This document shows, in pieces, positions 1 to 7,613 of a stretch of DNA of 34,877 bases. Position 1 is the first letter of the stretch. Every line of letters begins with the position of its first letter. The position numbers and the translations under genes were made by a program. The stretch is from Pirellulales bacterium (GTDB taxonomy: Bacteria; Planctomycetota; Planctomycetia; Pirellulales; Thermoguttaceae): assembly GCA_013360685.1 (NCBI GenBank), contig JABWBD010000035.1, forward strand, positions 1 to 34,877. Reading direction: 5' to 3'. The notes below the pieces were generated by a model that was not told the origin of the DNA, did not search any database, and was given only the letters and a program-made list of their open reading frames with translations.

Positions 1-1336
1 GGCCCCCTTCGGATCGATACTGCGGCGCCACCGTGTACCCGCTCACCGAGTATCCGGCCAACGCCGCCGGCGTGGCATGGAGCACCAGGTTGCCGTCGCC
101 GTCATACTGGCGGTAATCCAGAAAACTCTCCGTCGCCGAGGCGCTCTCCTTCGTCTCCTCCAGCAGCAACTGCCGATGGAAGTTCCGGTACGTGGTCCGC
201 ACCAGCCCGTCCGACCGCGTGGCCACCGTCTTGAGCTTGAACGCATTGAAGTCGCTATCGCTCTGGTCGCCGTCCTCGTAGCTGAACGTGGTCTCGGGGC
301 TGCCCAGAATGCTTTCCCAGTTGACGCGAGCCGAGGCGTCGTACTCCAACCAGCGGTTGGCGTACTCGCTTGCTTTGGCGTCGCTGGCCGTAAGAGGATC
401 GGAGACCGCCGGATCGCTCTTCAGCCGCTCAAAAGCCTCAGGGTCGAACGGGAACCTCACGCGGTGCGCCCCATCCACGTTCGTGTAGCGGTAGTACCAG
501 GTGTCCGTGGCGACCCAAGCACCGCCCAGGAACTGCTCTTGCGTGGCCGTCTTCAGATCCCCCAAGCTCCCGTGCGGATCGCCGCTGCCGTAATACGTGT
601 ATTCCACGGCCAGGTGGGCCTCTTTGCCGTCCACGGTCGGACCGGTGTACTCCACGCGCGTCAGACGTTCCACGCCGTCGCTGCCCAGCGCGTAGGAATA
701 GCTCAGATCGCCTTCGCCGATCTTCTCCTCCGACAGATGGACATGGCCGATGTGGCCTTCGCTGGTGTATGCCGTGACCTCCGCCTTGAGCGACCCCGAC
801 TCGAAACTCTTGAACCGTCCCCGCTCCGCTCGGTCCGGCCGGAACCCCAGGAATCGCCAGATGCTGCCGTCGGCGTCTTTCAGCGTGAACTGGTCTTCCG
901 CATAGAAGAACTCGTAGCGGAGTTGGTCCGCCGACCTCTCTTCCTTGGGATCGGCGAATCCCGGGTCCGGGCAGTCGCCGCACCCACCCGCTTTGTAGAC
1001 GTAGTCATACTCGCCGTAAGGCGTCGTTTCATTGATGCAGAACCGCAGCATCCGCCTGGGCGGCAAGACGACGATGACCGGCGGGCCGCACTTGTCCAGC
1101 ACGTACGGCCAGTCCGAGGCCAGCCAGTTGTAGCCGTTGCCGAAATCGAAGTTCACCGGCTCGCACTCCGGATCGCAGGTCGAGATCAGTCTCTCGTTGA
1201 AGAACCGCGCGTGGCCGAAACCGAAGGGCGTCGCCAGGTCAACCGCGCTGATCCCCAGTCCGCAACCGCCCGCATCGCCGCACTCGTCCGGATACACACA
1301 CTGACACTCTCCGCCTTGGGTAAACAGGGATTCCAT
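1..1336 (-). CDS. RHS/YD-repeat family protein, planctomycete type (3' end cut by window)
   Basis: The frame is open for 445 codons from an ATG at 1336 to the window edge, so the C-terminus is missing. An AAAGG Shine-Dalgarno lies about 8 nt upstream. The N-terminus is Cys-rich (CQC, CGDAGGCG). It is followed by segments I recognise from a planctomycete RHS family: FGNGYNWLASDWPY near residue 70, LKAEVTAYTSEGHIG near 200, HGSLGDLK near 260, SDPLTASDAKASEYANRWLEY near 330 and the YD-like motif DYRQYDGDGNLVLHA near 415. RHS proteins are large, usually secreted or surface beta-shell proteins, some of them toxin carriers; the toxin end, if any, lies outside the window. It starts 84 nt downstream of the glycan-modification operon on the same strand and may be its last member. 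Family assignment is from memory of conserved motifs, not from a search. Confidence 0.8.
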   Translation of the reverse strand, partial: MESLFTQGGECQCVYPDECGDAGGCGLGISAVDLATPFGFGHARFFNERLISTCDPECEPVNFDFGNGYNWLASDWPYVLDKCGPPVIVVLPPRRMLRFCINETTPYGEYDYVYKAGGCGDCPDPGFADPKEERSADQLRYEFFYAEDQFTLKDADGSIWRFLGFRPDRAERGRFKSFESGSLKAEVTAYTSEGHIGHVHLSEEKIGEGDLSYSYALGSDGVERLTRVEYTGPTVDGKEAHLAVEYTYYGSGDPHGSLGDLKTATQEQFLGGAWVATDTWYYRYTNVDGAHRVRFPFDPEAFERLKSDPAVSDPLTASDAKASEYANRWLEYDASARVNWESILGSPETTFSYEDGDQSDSDFNAFKLKTVATRSDGLVRTTYRNFHRQLLLEETKESASATESFLDYRQYDGDGNLVLHATPAALAGYSVSGYTVAPQYRSEGG

Positions 1337-1420
1337 GACAAAAACCTTTTCGTCGTTGGTTGGTGATTGTGAATTCAAGTCCCCGGCTCTTTGCCGGAGA
1401 AAGACAGATATTGCGAAGCC

Positions 1421-2140
1421 TCAACTCGGTCGATCCGACCACGTACAGCCAAGATCCTTAAGCCACGTCTCCCACATGGAGCGATTCTTGTGATAGGCGA
1501 CGGGCAGGAGCGTGGCCTTTCTTCCCAGTCCGAGCGCCACAATCGCCAGGTGGAGCCGGTCCGTGACGATATGGCGGTAGGCCGCCACGAAGGCGAAATA
1601 ATCCTGCGGCGTATAGCAGAAGGCGGCCGGGTCGACCGCCCCGCGATCGGCGAACATCGCATGACCGTCAGCCCGCAGGAACACGCCGCGATCAAACCTC
1701 GGCGCAGGCATCGCCGGAAAGTCGTAGCCCAGCGCCAAATCGGGCCCAAGAATTCCCGGCGGCCAGAGGTTCAGGCTCGCCCGTTCCCGAACGTAGACCT
1801 TCTCGTAGGCGGCACACTCCTCCGGCGCGTGGAAAGACTGCGGCAGGACGATGCACGGCAGACCATGTTCCAGTGCCCGCTGCCGAATCAGCACGCACTG
1901 CCGTGGTCCTCCCATCGAGCCGCCGCCGGCCAGGAGCAGGACGTCCGCGGGGTACGTCCCCGGCGCGTCGGCAAAGGGATTGACCGTGACGTGCCGGATT
2001 CCGAATGCGTCCAGCAGTTGGCGAGCTGCGGCGTCCAGGAGCCGATCGCCCGGATTGCCGAAACCGTCGACAACGCCTACGCGCTTCTCCCGAAGGCCAT
2101 CAAAGATCAACGCGAACCGGTCCATCGACAGCAATCTCAT
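1421..2140 (-). CDS. Polysaccharide pyruvyl transferase family protein (first copy)
   Basis: A 239-residue protein of the PS_pyruv_trans fold (PF04230), whose members transfer pyruvate from phosphoenolpyruvate to sugars of surface polysaccharides. Visible marks are GNPGDRLLDAAARQLL at about 28-43, the Gly-rich LLLAGGGSMGG at 68-78, and the C-terminal VTDRLHLAI (192-200) followed by LLPVAYHKN, the most conserved block of the family. The start chosen is ATG 2140, whose ATGA overlaps the TGA of the upstream phosphoribosyltransferase gene and which has GGAAGGTG about 8 nt upstream. An in-frame start at 2167 is possible but less likely. It is short (families often run to about 300 residues), so pyruvyl transfer itself is not proven. 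A second member of the same family sits three genes upstream. Confidence 0.8.
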   Translation of the reverse strand: MRLLSMDRFALIFDGLREKRVGVVDGFGNPGDRLLDAAARQLLDAFGIRHVTVNPFADAPGTYPADVLLLAGGGSMGGPRQCVLIRQRALEHGLPCIVLPQSFHAPEECAAYEKVYVRERASLNLWPPGILGPDLALGYDFPAMPAPRFDRGVFLRADGHAMFADRGAVDPAAFCYTPQDYFAFVAAYRHIVTDRLHLAIVALGLGRKATLLPVAYHKNRSMWETWLKDLGCTWSDRPS

Positions 2141-3333
2141 CGGAACACCTTCCCGGCCGCCGGACAAGCGACCAATCCCCGCGCCCGTTGAGCAATTCTC
2201 TGCGCCTGATGCGGGCAGGACTCAATGAACAGGGGCGGCATCAGCGCGTGCCGTCTCTTCAAGAACGCCGTGTACTGGTCCGCCTTGAACCGCACGACGT
2301 TCTCGATCGTCCTCTCCCGTACGGACGACCACGGGCCCATGACAAGACGGTCAACCGCAACCCCATGCCGATTCAACCACTCCAACGTCTGCGGCCGGTA
2401 CTTTTCCAGCCTCGCCGTCACCACCAGCGGTATCGGCACGCGGCGCGTGAGATACAGCGGCCTTGCCTGCTGGAGAAATCGCAGGTACCTGGGGCCGTCG
2501 TCGTCGCTTCCCGGCGGGCATTCCTCGCAAAGGATCCCGTCAAAATCCGTGGCGCACTGGGGCGTGAGGATCGAATTGAACAGGTTCCACTCCAGAACGT
2601 GCGGCCAGGGGAGCTCGCGAGCGAACAAGTCGGGCCGGGTCTTGGCTGTCGGATTGCAGTAGACCGTTGCGCTGATCGCTCCCGGGAATCTCTGTCGCAC
2701 AAGCGGCATCACGTGCTTGAGCGAGTTGCCCGTCATGCAAGTATCGTCGACGACGACCACGGGCCCCTTCGTCGTCGTATTCCCGGTGAGCCGCCAGCCG
2801 TTCCCGCCGTCGATGATGTCGCTTGAGTTCTGCCGGAAAACCATCAGCGGCCGGTGCAAGAGCATCGATGCCATCGTTGCAGGGCAGAGCCCGCTCCGGG
2901 CCACGCCGATGATCGCCGACGTGTCGGCGGGCAGCATCGAAGCAAGCCGCTTGGTGTCGTCCATGAGACTCGCCGTCGTCAGAAACGGCGGCACCTGCCC
3001 GTTATAGGAAAACATCCCTCGGTGACGCCTCACCATCCGCGCCGCCTGCTGCACGCTTCTCCGCACCTCCACGGGCGTGCCGACGGCCTTCGGCCGCTGC
3101 CTGCCGCCGCCCAACGCCTCACCGCCGAGCCCGGCCCCGCCCTTGCCGGTCGTATCACCCCGGCCGTACCATGGCCGACCTGGCGGCCCTCCCGGCACGA
3201 GGGTATTCTCGGAATTCGACAACGGCTCACCCCACGCTTCCCGATCCATTGCAGTCCCCTCGTCCGCAGCCTCCCGAAGCCCCTTCGCCTGTTGCAGAAA
3301 GCTCGTGGGCCTCCCCGTTGCGTTGGGATTCAT
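2137..3333 (-). CDS. Phosphoribosyltransferase fused to HAD-like domain
   Basis: A 398-residue two-domain protein. Residues about 105-240 are a type I phosphoribosyltransferase: IIGVARSGLCPATMAS, then the PRPP-binding motif VVVVDDTCMTGNS at 192-204. Residues about 260-370 look like a HAD phosphatase: DFDGILCEE (263-271) carries the DxD nucleophile motif, and VTARLEKYRPQTLEWL resembles motif II. The first about 95 residues are Gly/Pro/Arg-rich and without recognised fold, so a later start (MVRRHRGMFSYNG) cannot be excluded. ATG 3333 was chosen because GAGG lies 10 nt upstream; an in-frame TTG at 3348 is less likely. It overlaps the next gene by ATGA. A PRTase-HAD in a glycan operon could make or recycle a ribosyl- or nucleotide-activated donor; the substrate is unknown. 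Confidence 0.75.
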   Translation of the reverse strand: MNPNATGRPTSFLQQAKGLREAADEGTAMDREAWGEPLSNSENTLVPGGPPGRPWYGRGDTTGKGGAGLGGEALGGGRQRPKAVGTPVEVRRSVQQAARMVRRHRGMFSYNGQVPPFLTTASLMDDTKRLASMLPADTSAIIGVARSGLCPATMASMLLHRPLMVFRQNSSDIIDGGNGWRLTGNTTTKGPVVVVDDTCMTGNSLKHVMPLVRQRFPGAISATVYCNPTAKTRPDLFARELPWPHVLEWNLFNSILTPQCATDFDGILCEECPPGSDDDGPRYLRFLQQARPLYLTRRVPIPLVVTARLEKYRPQTLEWLNRHGVAVDRLVMGPWSSVRERTIENVVRFKADQYTAFLKRRHALMPPLFIESCPHQAQRIAQRARGLVACPAAGKVFR

Positions 3334-3404
3334 CTTGCTGGTCCTCAATTCGCGCCGGCTGCCCCCACGGCCTTGGCCGGCGTTTCCTTGGTGCTATGGC
3401 GCAA

Positions 3405-3932
3405 TCATGGACGGGAACGACTCGATGGATGCGTGCCTCGCGAGGGATCGAAAAGCAGGACGGCCTTTCGGAGGTCTTCAAAAGCGACTCTGGCTCTCGG
3501 GCCGCTCCAGGCATCGAAACAGGCCTGGCACTCGGCCGTATGCTCGCCCAGCGTACGCCCTCGCAAGAGCAGGCCTCGCGCCGAGGGCATCCCCCACCCT
3601 TGCTTTCGGATGCTCGTCTCCACGGCTTCCAGATCGCGCGCCAGCCATAGCAAGAGATTCCCCTTGCCGTCCAGATACGGCTTCCACTGCCGCCAAGTCT
3701 GCACGAGTCGAGGATCCTTGATGACCCAAGGCTCGCGAAGCGACCGCAGGAATCGCGAGGCCTCCGCCGGCGACAGCAGCGCGCCTCGAACGAGTCTGCT
3801 ATTGATCGCGCGAAACCCGACGTGTTCCGCATACGCTTCATCGGCGCCGGCGAGGCTCCAGCCGAGCTCGCACAGCATTTTGGCCGCGATCGTCGAACCG
3901 CTGCGGCCGATGGTCAGGATAATGATGTTCAT
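3405..3932 (-). CDS. Small sulfotransferase-family protein
   Basis: A 175-residue protein starting MNIIILTIGRSGSTIAAKML, which matches the 5'-phosphosulfate-binding loop of PAPS-dependent sulfotransferases (beta strand, then GRSGST). The second family block is EPWVIKDPRLVQTW near residues 67-80, resembling the 3'-phosphate-binding region. The family usually runs to 220-300 residues, so the C-terminal part is short; the last about 20 residues are low-complexity (SRGTHPSSRSRP) and may reflect an old frameshift. The ATG at 3932 overlaps the TGA of the preceding pyruvyltransferase-like gene (ATGA). Expected role is sulfation of a surface sugar or protein, which fits the flanking glycan enzymes. 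PAPS synthesis genes are not in the window. Confidence 0.7.
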   Translation of the reverse strand: MNIIILTIGRSGSTIAAKMLCELGWSLAGADEAYAEHVGFRAINSRLVRGALLSPAEASRFLRSLREPWVIKDPRLVQTWRQWKPYLDGKGNLLLWLARDLEAVETSIRKQGWGMPSARGLLLRGRTLGEHTAECQACFDAWSGPRARVAFEDLRKAVLLFDPSRGTHPSSRSRP

Positions 3933-4642
3933 AGCTCAACGAACCTCACGTGCGAGAACCGCGAAAGCGAAAACTCGTAGATCCCACGTCCCTTGTGATA
4001 GCTTCCGGGGTATAGCACGACCCTCTTCTTCAGCATCGCCGCGGCAATCGCCAGGTGCGTCCTGTCGGTGATCACTTCTTCATGGCGGCGGATGATGTCC
4101 AGCATCTTCATCAGGCTGGGAAACCGCTTGTCGATTCCCTTGGTGGCGTGAAATTCCCGCAAACAGCCCTTGCCGCCCCGCGACCGCAACCACGGCGAGT
4201 AGTCGAACTGAAACGCGGTATCCTCCTCCAGAAACACGTTCTCCGGAAATCGAGAACATGCGCGGACCATCTCCAGACTGTATCGTTCCCGGCAGAAGAC
4301 AATGACGTGCCGCGGCAGGTCGGCAATGAATCGTGCGACGGGCTCGTAGGACGTCTCGAAACTGGATGGCAGTATCACGATCGATGGGTACACATCCAGG
4401 ATCGGACGGAGTTGTTCCGGCATGCTGTGATATTCCCGGCAGAATCCGCCGCTCCCGTAGACGTAGAGCCTGCTTGCGCGATCCTGGGCGGCCCGGATCT
4501 CTCGGTCGCCTGCCAACTGCCTGAACTCGATCCCGTGGCGTTCAATAACGCTCCTGGCGCCCGCCCAAATCAAATGGTCTCCCGCCCAGCCAAACGGCCG
4601 CATAACGTCGATCGGAGTGGTCGCTTTCTCGAGGAAGAACAT
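3929..4642 (-). CDS. Polysaccharide pyruvyl transferase-like protein (second copy)
   Basis: A 237-residue protein with the plan of PF04230. An early GWAGDHLIWAGA block stands in the place of the GNxGD motif. YVYGSGGFCREYHSMPEQL comes near residue 60, then FCRERYSLEMVR (the strand-helix with a conserved RE), and finally VITDRTHLAIAAAMLKKRV followed by LYPGSYHKGRGIYEFSL. The last block lines up with the same region of the copy at 1421-2140, but the two are otherwise divergent, so they are distant paralogues rather than a recent duplication. ATG 4642 has AGGGA upstream, and the gene begins 4 nt after the glycosyltransferase stop. Its own stop overlaps the sulfotransferase start. Function inferred: decoration of the sugar built by the neighbouring glycosyltransferase. 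Confidence 0.78.
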   Translation of the reverse strand: MFFLEKATTPIDVMRPFGWAGDHLIWAGARSVIERHGIEFRQLAGDREIRAAQDRASRLYVYGSGGFCREYHSMPEQLRPILDVYPSIVILPSSFETSYEPVARFIADLPRHVIVFCRERYSLEMVRACSRFPENVFLEEDTAFQFDYSPWLRSRGGKGCLREFHATKGIDKRFPSLMKMLDIIRRHEEVITDRTHLAIAAAMLKKRVVLYPGSYHKGRGIYEFSLSRFSHVRFVEL

Positions 4643-4646
4643 GAGA

Positions 4647-5738
4647 TCAGATCCCTGGAAACCTGGTGATCGGTGCTGTTGTCCGCCCGCTTGCCTGCCA
4701 TTTCTTCAACAGCAGGTCGCTGGTGTTCCGCTTTCGCTTCTGCTGGTAGGCCGCGTCCCCGGAGTGTACGTGGTTGCACACGCAATCCACCGTATACGCC
4801 ACCCGCACGCCCGCCATCTTCCAGGTCAGAAACGAGTCCAAGTGTTCGCAAGTGATCTTGTACCGTTCGTCCCACGGATAGGCAGCCAATACGGCGCGGC
4901 GCGCGGCGAAGAAGTTGTACGTGATGTCGGTGCGGTAGACGCGGACACCCTCGATCTCTTCCTCAACCAACCTGTCCGCCCGCATCCGGATCGTTCGCTT
5001 TCCCCTCGATTCCTGAAAGCTCAGCCGTCCGCACCAGTTCTGCGCGACCTTGCCGTCCATCCTCACCAACCCGCCGCAAAGGTCGATATTGCTTGCATGG
5101 AGCGGCAGTAACAGGGCGGCAAGGTCTGTGTCGGTGGTGAACTCATAGTCGTCGTCGCAAACAACTACATACTTGGCGCGCGATTGCCGCACCGCCAAGT
5201 TGCGCCCGCCCGGCAATCCAGAGTCGAACGGCATTGAGTGCCACGTCACGCCTTGCGCAGCCTTCACCGCTTCTCCATCGGGAGTCATTTTGGATGAGTC
5301 ATCGACCACGCGGATCGGCAACGTCGGGTAAAATCGCCGCACTGACCGCACGAATCGCAAGAGCGAATCCTGCCGCATGAAGCTCTTGACGATGATTTCC
5401 GTATCTGCCAGCAGTTCCGCCGCCAGTTTTTCGCGGCGAGCGTCCGCCCTCGCGTCCACCAACCGCTTGATCCCGGTCCAACGCGTGAATCTCTCGACAA
5501 CGTTCCCAAGTCCGTTCGCCACGCGGTTCAACGCGGATTTGCGTTTTCGGCAACCACCACAGCCACCTTTGCGATTCCGCTTGATTTCGCCGCCAGAGTC
5601 TTTCAAGCCTTGTGACCCAGGCGAGCCATCCGCTAAATTCAGTCTCTGCTGATACCACCGAATTTTCTCGGGCGGCAGATCGGCAGTGCCTTCGCAAATC
5701 TCACGGAGCCGACCCCTGTAACGTAAGCACTCGGGCAT
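4647..5738 (-). CDS. GT12-like (beta-1,4-GalNAc transferase-type) glycosyltransferase with Cys-bearing N-terminal extension
   Basis: A 363-residue protein. From about residue 112 it is a GT-A glycosyltransferase: EIIVKSFMRQDSLLRFVRSV then RRFYPTLPIRVVDDS, FDSGLPGGRNLAV (171-183), the metal-binding DDDY at 195-198 and DLCGGLVR (219-226), then NFFAARR and CEHLDSFLTW, where an acidic catalytic residue is expected. The order and wording resemble animal B4GALNT-type enzymes (GT12) more than ordinary bacterial GT2. Residues 1-110 are unusual: C4, C15 and a CGGCRKRKSALNRV motif (60-73) could bind zinc; similar small Cys motifs occur in phage-like gene sets. ATG 5738 has CGGAG 7 nt upstream and lies 4 nt after the Cys-rich gene, so the two are probably cotranslated. 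Acceptor and donor are unknown; the acceptor may be the product of the upstream gene. Confidence 0.8.
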   Translation of the reverse strand: MPECLRYRGRLREICEGTADLPPEKIRWYQQRLNLADGSPGSQGLKDSGGEIKRNRKGGCGGCRKRKSALNRVANGLGNVVERFTRWTGIKRLVDARADARREKLAAELLADTEIIVKSFMRQDSLLRFVRSVRRFYPTLPIRVVDDSSKMTPDGEAVKAAQGVTWHSMPFDSGLPGGRNLAVRQSRAKYVVVCDDDYEFTTDTDLAALLLPLHASNIDLCGGLVRMDGKVAQNWCGRLSFQESRGKRTIRMRADRLVEEEIEGVRVYRTDITYNFFAARRAVLAAYPWDERYKITCEHLDSFLTWKMAGVRVAYTVDCVCNHVHSGDAAYQQKRKRNTSDLLLKKWQASGRTTAPITRFPGI

Positions 5739-5742
5739 GGGA

Positions 5743-7077
5743 CTACTCCGTTATCGTGATGGTTAAGCCGGCGTTTGCAAGAAAACAACGGCAGCCCATA
5801 GCAAACTCAAGAAACACCGGAGAGCACGAATCTTCACAGCTTCCACCGTGTAAGAGACACAATGTATTTGGATTGTCGGAAATTAACCCGTAGACCCAAG
5901 GGACTTTTGTTATGTCGCAACCTGGAGTAACGTGGAGGCTATTTGTAGGGCACGGCACCGCATAGATCCGCAGTTGTTCAGACATCCCATCTAACTGGAA
6001 CCACCCCGACACAAACATGTAATATTTCGAGTTGGGATTCGTTGGCTCGGCCGTGTACCACGCAGGCAGACCGGCGGTTGAGTCAAACGCAGTCCAGTGG
6101 AGTGATACGCGATCTGTTCGCGCCTCGCAGGTTTCGCCAAAACCAGGAACCCTCCACTCAGCGAACGAGGCGAACAGCGTTGTGGGCAGCTCTTCGTCGC
6201 AACACCGCAACAAGATGGATTGGCAGTCTTCGTAGCAGCGAGCGCAGCGAATGAAGACAACAGCATCCGTGTAGTCGGCGTAAAACTCCCACGAGTAGTT
6301 CACGGCTCGCCACTCGCAGTTCGACATGAACTGCCAGTTGCTTGGATCCTCGCCGTCCACGCCAATGCCAATGACACATCGAGTGTCGTAGGGATCGCAG
6401 TCAGATTCCCCATCGCACACTTCGCCGTATGCGCGTATGGGAAACGTGACAGGAACGGTTCTGTACGGCGCTCCTCCAAAATCATATTCAGAGTTTACGC
6501 AAGCGACCTCGCCGACATAAGCCTGTTCGTACTCATCCCAACACGCCTTACCGAAGCAGATGTCAGCACCAATCCGCATGGTGATGCAGATGCACTCACA
6601 GAGACACTGGCAGGTATCGCATTCCATCGGCGTAATCCATTCCACGCACTCTGTACAAAACTGGCCGCCCGTGCAGTTGTCGGCGTCTCCTCCCGACTCG
6701 CTGTAAAGCGCCGGGGCCTCTACGCACGTTGACAGGCTCTTGCAGGTAAGATCCCCCCTGCCGCCGGTGTAGCTGTCGTCGCTGCCGATCTCCCAAGCTT
6801 GCTCATAGCCCTCCGGATAGCCAAGCGAGTCCGACCTCAGCTTGAACCAACAACGGCCGTATTCGTCGCGCTCGAAGTAGTAGTAGAAGTCGTATCCCGC
6901 CAGCGTCCCCCGATATCCGCCGTGGTAGGCGTCGAAATCGACCTCCGCCGACTGCACGGGGCAGTCATGGTCTCCGGGAGTGAACCAGACGCATAGTGAG
7001 TGACAGGCGCACGCGCAGCACGTGCCGGTCTCCTCGCTACAATCCGGGCATTTGCAGCAACACCACCAATGGCTCAT
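5743..7077 (-). CDS. Cysteine-rich protein of unknown function (about 43 Cys in 444 residues)
   Basis: I do not recognise a named family. The product begins MSHWWCCCKCPDCSEETGTC and has roughly 10% cysteine throughout, rich also in Tyr, Trp and acidic residues and poor in Lys. There is no signal peptide or membrane helix. Cys clusters recur: CCACACHSLCVWF (about 20-32), CDTCQCLCECICITM (about 150-165), and CARCYEDCQSILLRCC (about 275-290). Each is followed by a stretch of alternating aromatic and polar residues ending in further single cysteines, suggesting three diverged modules of about 130-140 residues. The excellent SD (AGGAAGGAG) is about 7 nt before ATG 7077. It sits between a small zinc-ribbon gene and a glycosyltransferase and may be a metal- or disulfide-stabilised structural protein, perhaps surface-exposed or virion-like. 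That role is inference only. Confidence 0.75.
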   Translation of the reverse strand: MSHWWCCCKCPDCSEETGTCCACACHSLCVWFTPGDHDCPVQSAEVDFDAYHGGYRGTLAGYDFYYYFERDEYGRCWFKLRSDSLGYPEGYEQAWEIGSDDSYTGGRGDLTCKSLSTCVEAPALYSESGGDADNCTGGQFCTECVEWITPMECDTCQCLCECICITMRIGADICFGKACWDEYEQAYVGEVACVNSEYDFGGAPYRTVPVTFPIRAYGEVCDGESDCDPYDTRCVIGIGVDGEDPSNWQFMSNCEWRAVNYSWEFYADYTDAVVFIRCARCYEDCQSILLRCCDEELPTTLFASFAEWRVPGFGETCEARTDRVSLHWTAFDSTAGLPAWYTAEPTNPNSKYYMFVSGWFQLDGMSEQLRIYAVPCPTNSLHVTPGCDITKVPWVYGLISDNPNTLCLLHGGSCEDSCSPVFLEFAMGCRCFLANAGLTITITE

Positions 7078-7180
7078 GGCCTTCTCCTTCCTGCGGTAAT
7101 GGTCATTCGAACAATCAGCCGAGATCGCACACCACGCCGGCCGACTCGCTGAACCGGCCCCGCTGTCTCTGCGCTCCCTT

Positions 7181-7456
7181 TCACAGCTCTTCCCACTTGC
7201 CCAGGGGGCATCGAAACGCCCGGCCCCGTGCCTTCAGCGACAATCGGCACCCGCATTTCAGGCAGCGGTCGCCGCGGCGCTCGCCGCACGCGTCGCACAC
7301 TTCCAGCCGCCGGCGGTACTCCTCCGCCGTCACCGTCCGACAACCGTCGGCCACGAATCCGGCCAACGCACTCGCCAGGTTCCAAGCCTGCCTCGGCAGG
7401 CTCGGTGGGCCAGTTGCCTTGGCAGACATCTTTCTGTCGATTAGCCTTTCCGTCAT
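7181..7456 (-). CDS. Small zinc-ribbon protein
   Basis: A 91-residue protein from ATG 7456, preceded by a strong SD (GAGAGAGGTGGAG). The first 45 residues include a helix with QAWNLASALAGFVADG. The C-terminal half carries CDAC at 54-57, CLKCGC at 65-70 and CPLGKW at 83-88, with SLKARGRAFRC between. This C-x2-C ... C-x2-C-G-C ... K ... C-P-x2-K-W pattern is a zinc ribbon that I know from small proteins near phage tail-like genes and in planctomycete accessory islands. The reading frame runs on upstream to 7645 without other support, so the shorter start was taken. It lies 103 nt before the Cys-rich gene and is the probable first gene of the island operon. Function unknown. Confidence 0.8.
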   Translation of the reverse strand: MTERLIDRKMSAKATGPPSLPRQAWNLASALAGFVADGCRTVTAEEYRRRLEVCDACGERRGDRCLKCGCRLSLKARGRAFRCPLGKWEEL

Positions 7457-7484
7457 CGCTCCACCTCTCTCCGTTGGCCACTCG

Positions 7485-7515
7485 CGCTCGGGCACGGTCT
7501 CTCGACCGTGCCCGC
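7485..7515. repeat. Palindromic intergenic repeat, copy 1
   Basis: GGGCACGGTC and GACCGTGCCC form a 10-bp stem with a 4-nt loop, flanked by CGCTC. A 31-nt copy with one mismatch is at 8793-8823. It lies between the sigma gene and the zinc-ribbon gene and could act as a weak terminator or RNA-stability element. Confidence 0.8.
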
Positions 7516-7613
7516 TGTCCTGACCGAAGGTCTCCCCAACTCGGCCGGAAACCCGCGGTTGCGCCGTTGGGCGCACCCGCGACACTCGACCCCAGCGCGC
7601 GCCACCCTGCCCG

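Noticed and set aside
77-1366. Plus-strand frame of 429 codons
   Set aside because: Antisense to the RHS gene, which has clear family motifs, a start and an SD; the plus-strand product is Arg/Val/Ala-rich with no domain.
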